The notes under the pieces were generated by a model. That model made no database searches. It saw only the letters and a list, made by a program, of their open reading frames with translations, and was not told the origin of the DNA. From contig CBDDOO010000001.1 of assembly GCA_965231905.1 (NCBI GenBank), forward strand, positions 1,259,015-1,323,014: DNA of 64,000 nt. Reading direction: 5' to 3'. Made by a program: the position numbers and the translations under genes. Of the stretch, positions 25,256-34,270 are shown piece by piece. Every line of letters begins with the position of its first letter. Position 1 is the first letter of the stretch. This stretch comes from G963663315 sp965231905 (GTDB taxonomy: Bacteria; Pseudomonadota; Gammaproteobacteria; Arenicellales; Poriferihabitantaceae).

Positions 25256-26001
25256 GAACGTATTTTATCTGTGGTTTCTTGGGGTTGCTGCTTGCGGGAT
25301 GCGCAATGGAGCCTGTCCCGATTCCCGTGATCAACAAATCACCGGATCGGAATATCCCGAAAGCATACGAGGTAAAACCGGGTGATTCGATTTATAAAAT
25401 CGCGTGGGCGTTTGGTGTTGATTTCCTGGACATCGCCAAATTCAGTAACCTGAAAAAGCCCTACGAACTAAAGCCCGATCAAATCGTCTATCTGCAAAAA
25501 CGCGAGGTCAGGGTGATCGCTCTGGACGATGACGAACAGCCCCGGCCGGTTATTGCCAGGAAACTGCCGGCAAAGAAACCCGCGCCTCAACCGGCCGCCC
25601 CGACCGAAGCGCCGCCATCCGTTTCCTTTACCGATTCTCCAACCGAATGGAACTGGCCGGCGGAGGGTCAGCTGATCGGGAAATACTCTATTGATCAGGG
25701 TAATAAAGGTATCCAGATCGCGGGAGCCGAGGGCAGTCCGGTCAAAGCCACCGCAGCCGGAGAGGTCGTCTATGCAGGCCAGGGTTTAAGAGGATACGGC
25801 AATCTGGTTATCCTGAAACATTCGCCCGAGTTTCTCAGCGCCTATGCTCACAATCAGCAAATTCTGGTGCGCGAAGGGCAGACTGTTCAGACGAATCAGC
25901 AAATCGCCACGATGGGCAGTAGCGGGGCACAATCAACCATGCTACATTTCGAGTTACGCAAGAATGGTCAACCGGTCAACCCGATGAGCTATCTCAAGTA
26001 A
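25252..26001 (+). CDS. nlpD: NlpD-like lipoprotein: LysM plus degenerate LytM domain
   Basis: The 249-residue protein has a lipobox LAGC (Cys17), a LysM domain (about residues 39-82, YEVKPGDSIYKIAWAFGV) and a C-terminal M23/LytM domain (about 150-245). The zinc-site histidines are lost (NKGIQIAG, and MLHFEL instead of HxH), as in E. coli NlpD, which activates the amidase AmiC rather than cutting peptidoglycan itself. A cell-division role at the outer membrane is inferred from the family. rpoS, the usual neighbour, is absent; trpD follows. Confidence 0.92.
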   Translation: MRTYFICGFLGLLLAGCAMEPVPIPVINKSPDRNIPKAYEVKPGDSIYKIAWAFGVDFLDIAKFSNLKKPYELKPDQIVYLQKREVRVIALDDDEQPRPVIARKLPAKKPAPQPAAPTEAPPSVSFTDSPTEWNWPAEGQLIGKYSIDQGNKGIQIAGAEGSPVKATAAGEVVYAGQGLRGYGNLVILKHSPEFLSAYAHNQQILVREGQTVQTNQQIATMGSSGAQSTMLHFELRKNGQPVNPMSYLK

Positions 26002-26023
26002 CCTGAACACAATCACAATCTCC

Positions 26024-27040
26024 ATGGACTTGCCATCTGCAAATCGTAAACTGGCCGCCGGGCAGAATCTGGGCCGTGATCAAATGCGCGCGGTCATGAC
26101 CCTGATTATGTCGGGCAAGGCCACCGATGCGCAAATTGGCTCTTTCCTTACAGCGCTGATGATAAAGGGCGAAACCGTCGATGAGATTACGGGAGCCGCA
26201 ACCATCATGCGGGACCTGTCCGAAAAAGTATCGGTCCGGTCCGACAAAATAGTGGATAGCGCAGGTACAGGGGGCGACGGCGCCGGGTTGTTCAATGTCT
26301 CTACCGCGAGCGCTCTGGTCGCCTGTGCGGCCGGCGCTACGGTTGCGAAACATGGAAACCGGGCTGCCACCGGCAATTCCGGCAGCGCCGACGCGCTGGA
26401 GGCGGCCGGCGTCAATATCACTATTTCTCCCGAACAGGTCGGCCACTGTATTGATCAATGCGGGGTCGGTTTCCTGTTTGCTCCGTCCCATCATTCAGCC
26501 ATGCGTTTCGCCATCGGCCCGAGGAAGGAAATCGGGATTCGAACCATTTTTAATTTGCTCGGGCCGCTTACCAATCCAGCCAATGCCCGCTATCAGCTCG
26601 CGGGCGTGTTCAGCCAGGATTGGGTCAGGCCGATGGCGGAAGTTTACGCGGAACTGGGCAGCATTCACACGTTGGTGGTCAGCTCGGATGATGGGCTGGA
26701 TGAAATTTCGATTGCCGCCAGCACCCGGGTCGCCGAATTCAGGGACGGTTCTTTCAGTGAGTACGAAATCAGCCCCGAGCAATTCGGCGTTCAAAGATCC
26801 AGCCTTGACGCCATCACCGTTGCAGATTCCGGGCAGAGCCTGAATCTGATTCGGCAGGCGTTAAGTGGGCAGAAAGGACCGGCTTTCGACATGGTGGCGC
26901 TCAACTCCGGGGCTACGATTTATGCCGCAGACCTGGCAGACTCCATGCTCGACGGGGTGGATCAGGCGCGCGCGATTCTGTCAAGCGGGGCAGGGCTGGA
27001 CAAGCTCACCCGGCTGATCAGGATTTCAAACTCTTTTTAA
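26024..27040 (+). CDS. trpD: Anthranilate phosphoribosyltransferase
   Basis: The 338-residue enzyme has the glycine-rich DSAGTGGDGAGLFNVSTASA phosphoribosyl-pyrophosphate site, KHGNRAATGNSGSAD and the conserved GPRKEIGIRTIFNLLGPLTNPA. It performs the second step of tryptophan synthesis. It is separated from trpB and trpA, which lie on the other strand at 31064-33143; trpE, trpG and trpC are not in the window. Confidence 0.97.
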   Translation: MDLPSANRKLAAGQNLGRDQMRAVMTLIMSGKATDAQIGSFLTALMIKGETVDEITGAATIMRDLSEKVSVRSDKIVDSAGTGGDGAGLFNVSTASALVACAAGATVAKHGNRAATGNSGSADALEAAGVNITISPEQVGHCIDQCGVGFLFAPSHHSAMRFAIGPRKEIGIRTIFNLLGPLTNPANARYQLAGVFSQDWVRPMAEVYAELGSIHTLVVSSDDGLDEISIAASTRVAEFRDGSFSEYEISPEQFGVQRSSLDAITVADSGQSLNLIRQALSGQKGPAFDMVALNSGATIYAADLADSMLDGVDQARAILSSGAGLDKLTRLIRISNSF

Positions 27041-27079
27041 TGGTCTGTTTGGCTATGAGTCCTGTCATTTTACACCGTC

Positions 27080-27853
27080 ATGCTCCCTGAAAGTGAACCG
27101 CCCCCGTTTGAAGTCAGGAATCCCCAGGGGGCCGCTCCGATATTGATCGCCTGCGATCATGCCGGGAACCGGATCCCGGAATACCTTGAAAACCTGGGTT
27201 TGCGAGACGACCGGCTGGAGACGCATATTGCCCTGGATGTCGGCGCAAGACAAGTGGCCATACAGTTGTCCGGGTTGTTTGACGCGCCGCTGATCCTGTC
27301 CCGGTATTCGAGGCTGGTGGTTGACCTGAATCGGCGCCTTGACGACCCGACCCTGATTGTCGATGAATCGGACCATGTTCCCGTTCCGGGTAACCGGAAT
27401 CTTGGAGACGCGGACCGGCAGCGGCGTATTGATCAGTTTTTTCACCCGTACCATAACCAATACAGCGCCCTGGTCAGCCGTATGATCGAGAAGCATCCAG
27501 ACCCGGTCATTATCTCCGTACACAGTTTTACGCCTTGCATGGATGGCTTCCGCCGACCCTGGCATTTTGGAGTGCTTCATGACGAGGACGATGCTCTTGC
27601 CGGATGGTTTCTGGACGCTTTTGCAAAATTGCCGGATCGGATCATCGGAGACAACCAGCCCTATCACTACGGCTATCCCCCCGGTTATGCCCAACAGACT
27701 CATGCCAAAGAGCGGGGTGTCGGTATCGTCATACTGGAGATTCGCCAGGATCTGATCACCCATGCGCAGGACCAGGTCGATATTGCCAACCTGGTATACG
27801 AGGTGACGCATTCAGCCATCCATCGGCGCCTGAATCAGTTACAATACGGCTGA
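27080..27853 (+). CDS. N-formylglutamate amidohydrolase family protein
   Basis: The 257-residue protein matches the FGase family: ILIACDHAGNRIPEYL near the start, SRYSRLVVDLNR, VIISVHSFTPCMDG and VVILEIRQDL-type segments with conserved Asp, His and Arg. The prototype hydrolyses N-formylglutamate in histidine degradation, but many members sit apart from hut genes, as here. The substrate is therefore open. It lies between trpD and aroC with small gaps. Confidence 0.88.
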   Translation: MLPESEPPPFEVRNPQGAAPILIACDHAGNRIPEYLENLGLRDDRLETHIALDVGARQVAIQLSGLFDAPLILSRYSRLVVDLNRRLDDPTLIVDESDHVPVPGNRNLGDADRQRRIDQFFHPYHNQYSALVSRMIEKHPDPVIISVHSFTPCMDGFRRPWHFGVLHDEDDALAGWFLDAFAKLPDRIIGDNQPYHYGYPPGYAQQTHAKERGVGIVILEIRQDLITHAQDQVDIANLVYEVTHSAIHRRLNQLQYG

Positions 27854-27878
27854 TAATCAACCTTGTATCTCAGTTGAA

Positions 27879-28940
27879 GTGTCTGGAAACAGCTTCGGAA
27901 AATTATTTACCCTGACCACGTTTGGTGAAAGTCACGGCCCTGCGCTCGGCGCTGTCGTCGATGGCTGCCCTCCCGGAATGGCCTTGTCCGGGGAAGATTT
28001 GCAAAAGGACCTGGATCGCAGAAAACCGGGGAAATCGAAGTTTACAACCCAGAGAAAGGAAAGTGATCGGGTCGAGATATTATCCGGGGTGTTTGAAGGA
28101 AAAACCACCGGCACACCGATTGGTCTTTTGATCCATAACCAGGATCAGCGCTCACGGGATTATGAGAAAATCAAGGATCGTTTCCGCCCCGGTCATGCCG
28201 ATTTCACCTATACCCGCAAATACGGGTTCCGTGATTATCGCGGTGGCGGGCGGTCCTCAGCGCGGGAAACCACGATGCGGGTCGCCGCCGGAGGGATTGC
28301 GAAGAAATATCTGTCGGAAACCTGCGACATCGCGATCAGGGGATGCGTCTATCAGGTCGGAAATATCAGGATCGGGATCAACAACTGGGATGAAGTAGAG
28401 AGCAATCCCTTCTTCGCTGGCGACGCCAGCCGGATCCCGGACCTCGAAAGATTGATCAACCAGACCCGGAAGGCCGGAGACTCGGTCGGCGCCGGGGTTT
28501 ATGTTGAAGCGACCGGTATGCCGGTTGGACTGGGGGAGCCGGTCTTTGATCGACTGGATGCAGACATTGCCAGGGCGATGATCAGTATCAACGCGGCAAA
28601 AGGGGTGGAGATCGGGGCGGGTTTTGACGCGGTCAGTCAACGCGGTTCAGAACATCGTGATCCGATAACGCCCGAAGGCTTCCGGTCGAATCACTCAGGA
28701 GGCGTGCTTGGGGGCATTTCCAGCGGACAGGATATCAGGGTCCGGATCGCGTTCAAGCCGACTTCCAGCATTCAGGCGCCCGGAGAGACCGTCAACCTGG
28801 AGAATCAACCGGTTGATGTCGTCACCACCGGGCGTCATGACCCCTGTGTCGGGATACGCGCGGTTCCGATTGCAGAAGCCATGCTGGCATTGGTACTGAT
28901 GGATCATGTACTGCGGGACCGGGCGCAGAATATTCGATAA
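27879..28940 (+). CDS. aroC: Chorismate synthase
   Basis: The 353-residue GTG-started enzyme has the FGESHGPALGAVVDGCPPG signature, RRKPGKSKFTTQRKE, RGGGRSSARETTMRVAAGG and VTTGRHDPCVGIRAVPI. It uses reduced FMN to convert EPSP to chorismate, the branch point for aromatic amino acids. It is followed by leuC and leuD, so the run carries aromatic and leucine pathway genes. Confidence 0.98.
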   Translation: MSGNSFGKLFTLTTFGESHGPALGAVVDGCPPGMALSGEDLQKDLDRRKPGKSKFTTQRKESDRVEILSGVFEGKTTGTPIGLLIHNQDQRSRDYEKIKDRFRPGHADFTYTRKYGFRDYRGGGRSSARETTMRVAAGGIAKKYLSETCDIAIRGCVYQVGNIRIGINNWDEVESNPFFAGDASRIPDLERLINQTRKAGDSVGAGVYVEATGMPVGLGEPVFDRLDADIARAMISINAAKGVEIGAGFDAVSQRGSEHRDPITPEGFRSNHSGGVLGGISSGQDIRVRIAFKPTSSIQAPGETVNLENQPVDVVTTGRHDPCVGIRAVPIAEAMLALVLMDHVLRDRAQNIR

Positions 28941-28971
28941 TTTGTAAACAACCGATAAATGGATACATAAA

Positions 28972-30375
28972 ATGACTCCTGGAACTTTATACGACAAACT
29001 GTGGGAACAACATGTGGTTCACACCGAAGACAGCGGCGCGGCATTAATCTATATTGATCGTCATCTCGTCCACGAAGTTACTTCTCCACAGGCATTCGAG
29101 GGTCTGCATCTGGCAGGGCGCAAACCCTGGCGCGTCAGTTCCATGATTGCGGTACCCGATCACAATGTGCCCACGACTACCGATAGTCAGGAGGTGGATG
29201 ATCCGGTTTCCCGAATCCAGATTGCCACACTGGACCAGAACTGCCATCATTTCGGCATTACCGAATTTGGCATGTCGGATCCACGTCAGGGGATCGTACA
29301 TGTGATCGGCCCTGAACAGGGGGCGACATTGCCAGGCATGACCATTGTCTGCGGTGATTCTCATACCTCGACGCATGGCGCTTTCGGCGCGCTGGCATTC
29401 GGCATCGGCACGTCGGAAGTCGAGCATGTGATGGCGACCCAGTGCCTGATCACCAGAAAATCAAAGAATATGAAAGTCGTTCTGGACGGGAATTTACGGA
29501 AAGGGGTTACCGCCAAGGATATAGCGCTGGCCGTTATCGGTGAAATCGGTACCGCGGGTGGAACCGGGCATGCCATTGAGTTTATGGGGACTGCCATCAC
29601 CGGACTGAGTATGGAAGGCAGGATGACGGTATGCAACATGGCGATTGAGGCGGGAGCGCGGTCAGGAATGATCGCGGTCGATCAGACAACCATTGATTAT
29701 CTTAAAGGGCGCCCCTATGCGCCAACCGGCGATCTCTGGGAGCAGGCCGCAGCCGGCTGGATGAATCTGCACAGTGACGAGGGCGCCGATTTTGATACTG
29801 AAGTTTATATGGATGCTTCTGCGATTCCTCCCCAGGTGACCTGGGGCACCTCCCCCGAGATGGTGGTGAGTATTGATGACTCGGTCCCGGACCCGCGGGA
29901 CGAACCGGATCCGGTGAAAAAGGAGGGAATGGAAAACGCGCTCACTTATATGGGATTGTCCGCGGGTACTCCGATTGCGGAAATAGATCTGGACCTGGTG
30001 TTCATCGGGTCTTGCACCAATAGCCGGATCGAAGACTTGAGGGAGGCCGCTACCGTTGTCAACGGCCGGAAAGTCGCAAATAATATCAAACAGGCTCTGG
30101 TCGTACCGGGTTCCGGCTTGATCAAGTCCCAGGCTGAATCGGAAGGCTTGCACCAGATTTTTATAGATGCCGGATTCGAGTGGAGGAATCCCGGTTGTTC
30201 GATGTGTCTGGCGATGAACGCGGATCGCTTAAAGCCCGGCGAGCGCTGCGCTTCGACCTCCAACAGGAATTTCGAAGGGCGCCAGGGGCAGGGGGGGCGC
30301 ACCCATCTTGTCTCTCCCGCAATGGCGGCGGCGGCGGCCGTTACAGGTCATTTCACCGACCCGGAGAGATTATGA
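28972..30375 (+). CDS. leuC: 3-Isopropylmalate dehydratase, large subunit
   Basis: The 467-residue protein has the aconitase-type 4Fe-4S cysteines in FIGSCTNSRIEDL and NPGCSMCLAMN, plus CGDSHTSTHGAFGALAFGIGTSE. With LeuD it isomerises 2- to 3-isopropylmalate in leucine synthesis. Its TGA stop overlaps the leuD ATG, a sign of coupled translation. No leucine leader peptide is visible in the short gap upstream. Confidence 0.98.
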   Translation: MTPGTLYDKLWEQHVVHTEDSGAALIYIDRHLVHEVTSPQAFEGLHLAGRKPWRVSSMIAVPDHNVPTTTDSQEVDDPVSRIQIATLDQNCHHFGITEFGMSDPRQGIVHVIGPEQGATLPGMTIVCGDSHTSTHGAFGALAFGIGTSEVEHVMATQCLITRKSKNMKVVLDGNLRKGVTAKDIALAVIGEIGTAGGTGHAIEFMGTAITGLSMEGRMTVCNMAIEAGARSGMIAVDQTTIDYLKGRPYAPTGDLWEQAAAGWMNLHSDEGADFDTEVYMDASAIPPQVTWGTSPEMVVSIDDSVPDPRDEPDPVKKEGMENALTYMGLSAGTPIAEIDLDLVFIGSCTNSRIEDLREAATVVNGRKVANNIKQALVVPGSGLIKSQAESEGLHQIFIDAGFEWRNPGCSMCLAMNADRLKPGERCASTSNRNFEGRQGQGGRTHLVSPAMAAAAAVTGHFTDPERL

Positions 30376-31028
30376 CAATGGAAAAATTCACAACCCTCAA
30401 TGGAATCGTCATGCCACTGGACCGCTCCAACGTGGATACGGACGCAATTATTCCGAAGCAATTTCTGAAATCCATCAAAAAAACCGGATTCGGCCCCAAC
30501 CTGTTCGATGAGTGGCGTTATCTGGATCACGGCGAGCCGGGTATGGACAACCGCAAGCGCAAACTGAATCCGGATTTCATTCTGAATCTTCCTCGATATG
30601 CGAATGCGCAAATTCTGCTCGCAAGGGAAAATTTCGGCTGTGGCTCATCCAGGGAACACGCTCCCTGGGCCCTGCTGGACTACGGATTCAGATGTATTAT
30701 CGCACCGAGCTTTGCCGATATATTCTTCAATAATTGCTTTAAGAACGGGATATTGCCGATTGTTTTTAAAGAAGAATATATAGAGAATCTGTTTGCTCTC
30801 GTAGAAAGCCAGCCGGGATTTTCAATCCGGGTCGATCTTCCGTGTCAACTCGTTGAGTTGCCGGATGGGACGACACTTGGATTTGAGATCGAATCTGACC
30901 GTAAACACGCCCTGCTCAACGGCCTGGATGACATTGCGCTGACACTTGAGAAGGCAGACCTGATCCGGGAATACGAAACCCGCCGTAAAGACGAGGCGCC
31001 CTGGTTGTTTGAACAGGCCACAGGATAA
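30372..31028 (+). CDS. leuD: 3-Isopropylmalate dehydratase, small subunit
   Basis: The 218-residue protein has the swivel-domain motifs SNVDTDAIIPKQFLK, NFGCGSSREHAPWAL and FADIFFNNCFKNGILPI. The start ATGACAATG offers ATG 30372 (overlapping the leuC stop) or 30378; the longer open frame back to 30180 lies inside leuC and is not used. It assembles with LeuC. Confidence 0.97.
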   Translation: MTMEKFTTLNGIVMPLDRSNVDTDAIIPKQFLKSIKKTGFGPNLFDEWRYLDHGEPGMDNRKRKLNPDFILNLPRYANAQILLARENFGCGSSREHAPWALLDYGFRCIIAPSFADIFFNNCFKNGILPIVFKEEYIENLFALVESQPGFSIRVDLPCQLVELPDGTTLGFEIESDRKHALLNGLDDIALTLEKADLIREYETRRKDEAPWLFEQATG

Positions 31029-31030
31029 AT

Positions 31031-31073
31031 ACCGGAACGGGTGAATCCGTTACGATTTCGCTTTTATCCGGTT
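31031..31073. terminator. Possible convergent terminator between leuD and trpA
   Basis: AACGG-GTGAAT-CCGTT (31036-31051) forms a short hairpin followed by ACGATTTCGCTTTT. Outer ACCGG and CCGGT arms (31031-31035 and 31068-31072) could extend it. It lies in the 35-bp gap between convergent genes; strength is doubtful. Confidence 0.3.
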
Positions 31074-31882
31074 CCCGACGCCAGATCGCTGACCAGGCGA
31101 TGGATATCCGAGACGATCCTGTCTTTCGATCGCTCGTTTTCCAGGCCTTTCCTGATGATCTCTACCAACGCCGACCCGACCACCGAGGCATCAGCGACCG
31201 AAGCGATTTCACGGATTTGATCCCGGGTTTTAAGGCCGAATCCGACCGCTACCGGCAGGGTTGTCTGGACCCTGATCCTGCTCAAGGCGGATTTGACATC
31301 GGCGAGGGCAGCCGAACGAGTGCCGGTTATGCCGGCTATCGAAACATGATAGACAAATCCGGAACTGTTTTTCAGGATCGTCCTTAATCGGGTCGCGTCA
31401 CTGGTCGGGGTGGTCAGCCTGATCCAGTTCAGTCCGGCGGTCATGCAGGGATGACATAATTCATTGTCTTCCTCGGGCGGCAGATCCACGACAATCAAGC
31501 CGTCTACCCCCGCGCTGATCGCATCGTCAATGAACCGTTGATTACCGTAGCAATGAATCGGGTTGTAATAGCCCATCAGTATCAGCGGAGTCTCATTATT
31601 CTGTTCACGGAACTCAGCCACCATCCCCAGGGTTTTTGCCAGTGTGACGCCGTTCTCCAATGCCCGCAGGTTAGCAAGCTGTATAGCCGGCCCATCCGCC
31701 ATCGGGTCTGAAAATGGCATCCCCAGTTCAATGAGGTCAGCTCCGGCGTCAGGCAGACCATTCAGGATTTTCCGGGATGTTTCCGGGTCCGGGTCGCCGG
31801 CTGTGGTGAACGTCACCAGCCCGGCCCGGCCTTCCGACTTCAATTTGGCGAATCTTTTCCGGATTCGATCAGGACTGCTCAT
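31064..31882 (-). CDS. trpA: Tryptophan synthase alpha chain
   Basis: The 272-residue protein has the active-site segment LIELGMPFSDPMADGPAIQ with the catalytic Glu and Asp, and SIAGITGTRSA near the phosphate loop. It cleaves indole-3-glycerol phosphate to indole. ATG 31882 has GAGAAAA upstream and gives normal length; the longer frame would overlap trpB. It lies 10 bp after trpB. Confidence 0.97.
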   Translation of the reverse strand: MSSPDRIRKRFAKLKSEGRAGLVTFTTAGDPDPETSRKILNGLPDAGADLIELGMPFSDPMADGPAIQLANLRALENGVTLAKTLGMVAEFREQNNETPLILMGYYNPIHCYGNQRFIDDAISAGVDGLIVVDLPPEEDNELCHPCMTAGLNWIRLTTPTSDATRLRTILKNSSGFVYHVSIAGITGTRSAALADVKSALSRIRVQTTLPVAVGFGLKTRDQIREIASVADASVVGSALVEIIRKGLENERSKDRIVSDIHRLVSDLASGTG

Positions 31883-31892
31883 GTCAATTTTC

Positions 31893-33143
31893 TCATGCGA
31901 TGTCGCCGTGTCCGAGCGCCCGGGCCACCGCGAAAACATCCTTGTCTCCCCGGCCGCAAAGATTCATGATCAGGAGTTGGTCCGCGGCCATGTCAGGCGC
32001 GATTTTCGCCACATGGGCCAGGGCATGGGCAGGTTCGAGCGCTGGAATGATGCCTTCAGTCCTGCAGCATAACTGAAAAGCGTCCAGCGCTTCCTGGTCC
32101 GTAACGGATACATATTCGACACGCCCCATTTCATGCAGCCAGGAGTGCTCCGGGCCGATACCGGGATAATCCAGTCCCGCGGAAATGGAATGAGCGTCAT
32201 GAATCTGACCATCTTCATTCTGCAACAGATAAGTGCGGTTGCCATGCAGTACACCGGGTTTTCCACCACTTAGCGAGGCCGCATGCTTACCGGTCCCAAT
32301 GCCAAGTCCCGCCGCTTCGACGCCAATAATCGAAACCGGATCATCGTCCAGAAAAGGATGAAACAATCCGATTGCGTTGGAGCCTCCCCCGATGCAGGCC
32401 AATATAGTGTCCGGCAGCCGACCTTCCACAGCCAGTATCTGCTGACGCGCTTCCCTGCCAATGACCGACTGGAAATCCCGGACCATCTCCGGGTAGGGAT
32501 GGGGGCCCGCCGCTGTACCAATGATATAAAAGGTATCTTCCACATTAGCGACCCAATCCCGCAAGGCATCGTTCATGGCGTCTTTCAATGTGGCGGTACC
32601 GCTCGTTACCGGCACGATTTCCGCCCCAAGCAACTTCATCCGGAAAACATTGGGCGCTTGCCTTTCAATATCGGTCTCTCCCATATAGACCACACAAGGC
32701 AGGTCGAACAATGCGCATACGGTCGCTGTCGCAACCCCGTGTTGACCGGCTCCGGTCTCCGCGATGATGCGTCGCTTCCCCATTCGTCTGGCCAGTAATA
32801 TCTGCCCCAGCGTATTATTGATTTTATGGGCGCCGGTATGGTTCAACTCATCGCGCTTGAAGTAAATTTTCGCTCCGCCGAGTTCTTCGGTCAGGCGTTC
32901 AGCGAAATAAAGCGGACTGGGTCTGCCCACATAATCGCGCGCATAGTAGTCCAGTTCCGCTATGAAATCAGGATCGGTTTTATACCGGTTGTAGGCGGAC
33001 TCGACTTCCAGAACCAGGGGCATCAATGTTTCCGCGACGAAGCGCCCGCCGAAAATTCCGAAATGCCCATTATCATCCGGGCCGGAGCGCCAGGATTCCG
33101 GCCCGGATCCGGTATCGGTTGCGTGGTCGGTCATATCCGTCAT
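31893..33143 (-). CDS. trpB: Tryptophan synthase beta chain
   Basis: The 416-residue enzyme has the PLP lysine in HTGAHKINN, the phosphate-binding loop GGGSNAIGLF and ETGAGQHGVA. It condenses indole with serine. ATG 33143 lies only 5 bp after the stop of the upstream ABC ATPase gene, so its ribosome site is inside that gene; an in-frame ATG at 33134 is also possible. trpBA thus appears to be transcribed from the betaine transporter operon. Confidence 0.97.
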   Translation of the reverse strand: MTDMTDHATDTGSGPESWRSGPDDNGHFGIFGGRFVAETLMPLVLEVESAYNRYKTDPDFIAELDYYARDYVGRPSPLYFAERLTEELGGAKIYFKRDELNHTGAHKINNTLGQILLARRMGKRRIIAETGAGQHGVATATVCALFDLPCVVYMGETDIERQAPNVFRMKLLGAEIVPVTSGTATLKDAMNDALRDWVANVEDTFYIIGTAAGPHPYPEMVRDFQSVIGREARQQILAVEGRLPDTILACIGGGSNAIGLFHPFLDDDPVSIIGVEAAGLGIGTGKHAASLSGGKPGVLHGNRTYLLQNEDGQIHDAHSISAGLDYPGIGPEHSWLHEMGRVEYVSVTDQEALDAFQLCCRTEGIIPALEPAHALAHVAKIAPDMAADQLLIMNLCGRGDKDVFAVARALGHGDIA

Positions 33144-33148
33144 TTCAA

Positions 33149-34180
33149 TCAGGATTTACAGTTCATCGCTTTTAACATCACAGACTGATTCAATTCTCCG
33201 ACCAACTGCCCTTCATCATTGACTACAGCCAGCGCGGATTCAGACTCCGCCGCAAGATCAATCAACGAGTCGAGTTTGGCGCTCGCATTGACCACCGGAG
33301 CGCAGCCATCCAGAGACACGGTAGAGACTTTGTCCATGATTTTGCCGACACTCAGCACCTTGTATCGGGGTACATCCTCGGTGAACTCACGAACGTAATC
33401 ATCAGCGGGAGCGGCCACCAGTTCTTCCGGGGTGCCAATCTGGGAAGTTTCTCCATCTTTCATGATCGCAATGTGGTCACCCATCTTGATTGCTTCGAGA
33501 AAATCATGAGTAATGAAAACCATCGTTTTTTGTACCTTATCCTGAATATCCAGCAACTCATCCTGCATCTCCCGGCGGATCAGCGGATCCAGGGCGCTGA
33601 AGGGTTCATCAAAAATCATGATCTCGGGATCAACCGCCAGGGCGCGCGCCAACCCGACCCGCTGTTGCATGCCGCCTGACAATTCGCGGGGGTAATGATT
33701 TCCCCATCCGCCCAGGCCCACCATCTCCAATACCTCCATCGCCTTGTCTGTTCTTTCGTGTACCGGCGCTCCCCGGATTTCGAGACCGAATGCGATATTG
33801 TCTATAATCCTGCGATGGGGAAACAAGCCGAAATGCTGAAACACCATGCTCATTTTATTACGGCGTAGCTGGATCAGTTGACCGGCGTTCATTTTCATCA
33901 CATCCTCGCCGTCAATCAATACTTCCCCGGCGGTCGGCTCTATCAATCGGTGCAAGCACCTCACCAGCGTCGATTTTCCGCTGCCGGATAATCCCATTAC
34001 GACAAAAGTCTCGCCCTGTTCAACGCGGAAGGACATATCCCGCACCCCGATAACATGATTGGTCCTGGCCTGCAATTCGGCGCGTGTCAGGGAATGGTCC
34101 AGATTCTTCAGAATCGTTTCCGGGTTGGGCCCGAATATTTTCCAGACATGATTACAGACAATTTTTGTCGGGCAATCCAT
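33149..34180 (-). CDS. Glycine betaine/proline-type ABC transporter ATP-binding protein (ProV-like)
   Basis: The 343-residue protein has Walker A GLSGSGKST, signature LSGGMQQRVGLARAL, Walker B IMIFDEPFSALDP and the ProV-style GETSQIGTPEELVAAPADDYVREFTEDVPR. A CBS-like C-terminal region (about residues 275-340) may sense ionic strength as in OpuA. It should power the permease and binding protein encoded upstream. A strong terminator (34207-34240) lies between it and the binding-protein gene. Confidence 0.92.
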   Translation of the reverse strand: MDCPTKIVCNHVWKIFGPNPETILKNLDHSLTRAELQARTNHVIGVRDMSFRVEQGETFVVMGLSGSGKSTLVRCLHRLIEPTAGEVLIDGEDVMKMNAGQLIQLRRNKMSMVFQHFGLFPHRRIIDNIAFGLEIRGAPVHERTDKAMEVLEMVGLGGWGNHYPRELSGGMQQRVGLARALAVDPEIMIFDEPFSALDPLIRREMQDELLDIQDKVQKTMVFITHDFLEAIKMGDHIAIMKDGETSQIGTPEELVAAPADDYVREFTEDVPRYKVLSVGKIMDKVSTVSLDGCAPVVNASAKLDSLIDLAAESESALAVVNDEGQLVGELNQSVMLKAMNCKS

Positions 34181-34206
34181 TCACAGAAAATATCAGAAAC
34201 AGACCG

Positions 34207-34240
34207 ATAAAAAAAGACCCCGGACAAGCGGGGTCTTCTT
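34207..34240 (-). terminator. Intrinsic terminator inside the betaine transporter operon
   Basis: AAGACCCCG (34214-34222) pairs with CGGGGTCTT (34229-34237) around a six-base loop. On the minus strand it is followed by a run of seven T. It stands after the binding-protein gene and before the ATPase gene, so it would lower transcription of the ATPase and trpBA relative to the binding protein. Confidence 0.88.
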
Positions 34241-34270
34241 TATCAGTTTATGAACCGCTTTGAGAGAAAC

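Noticed and set aside
30180..30371. An N-terminal extension of leuD by 64 codons
   Set aside because: The extension lies wholly within leuC in another frame and has no family similarity; ATG 30372 or 30378 fits LeuD length.
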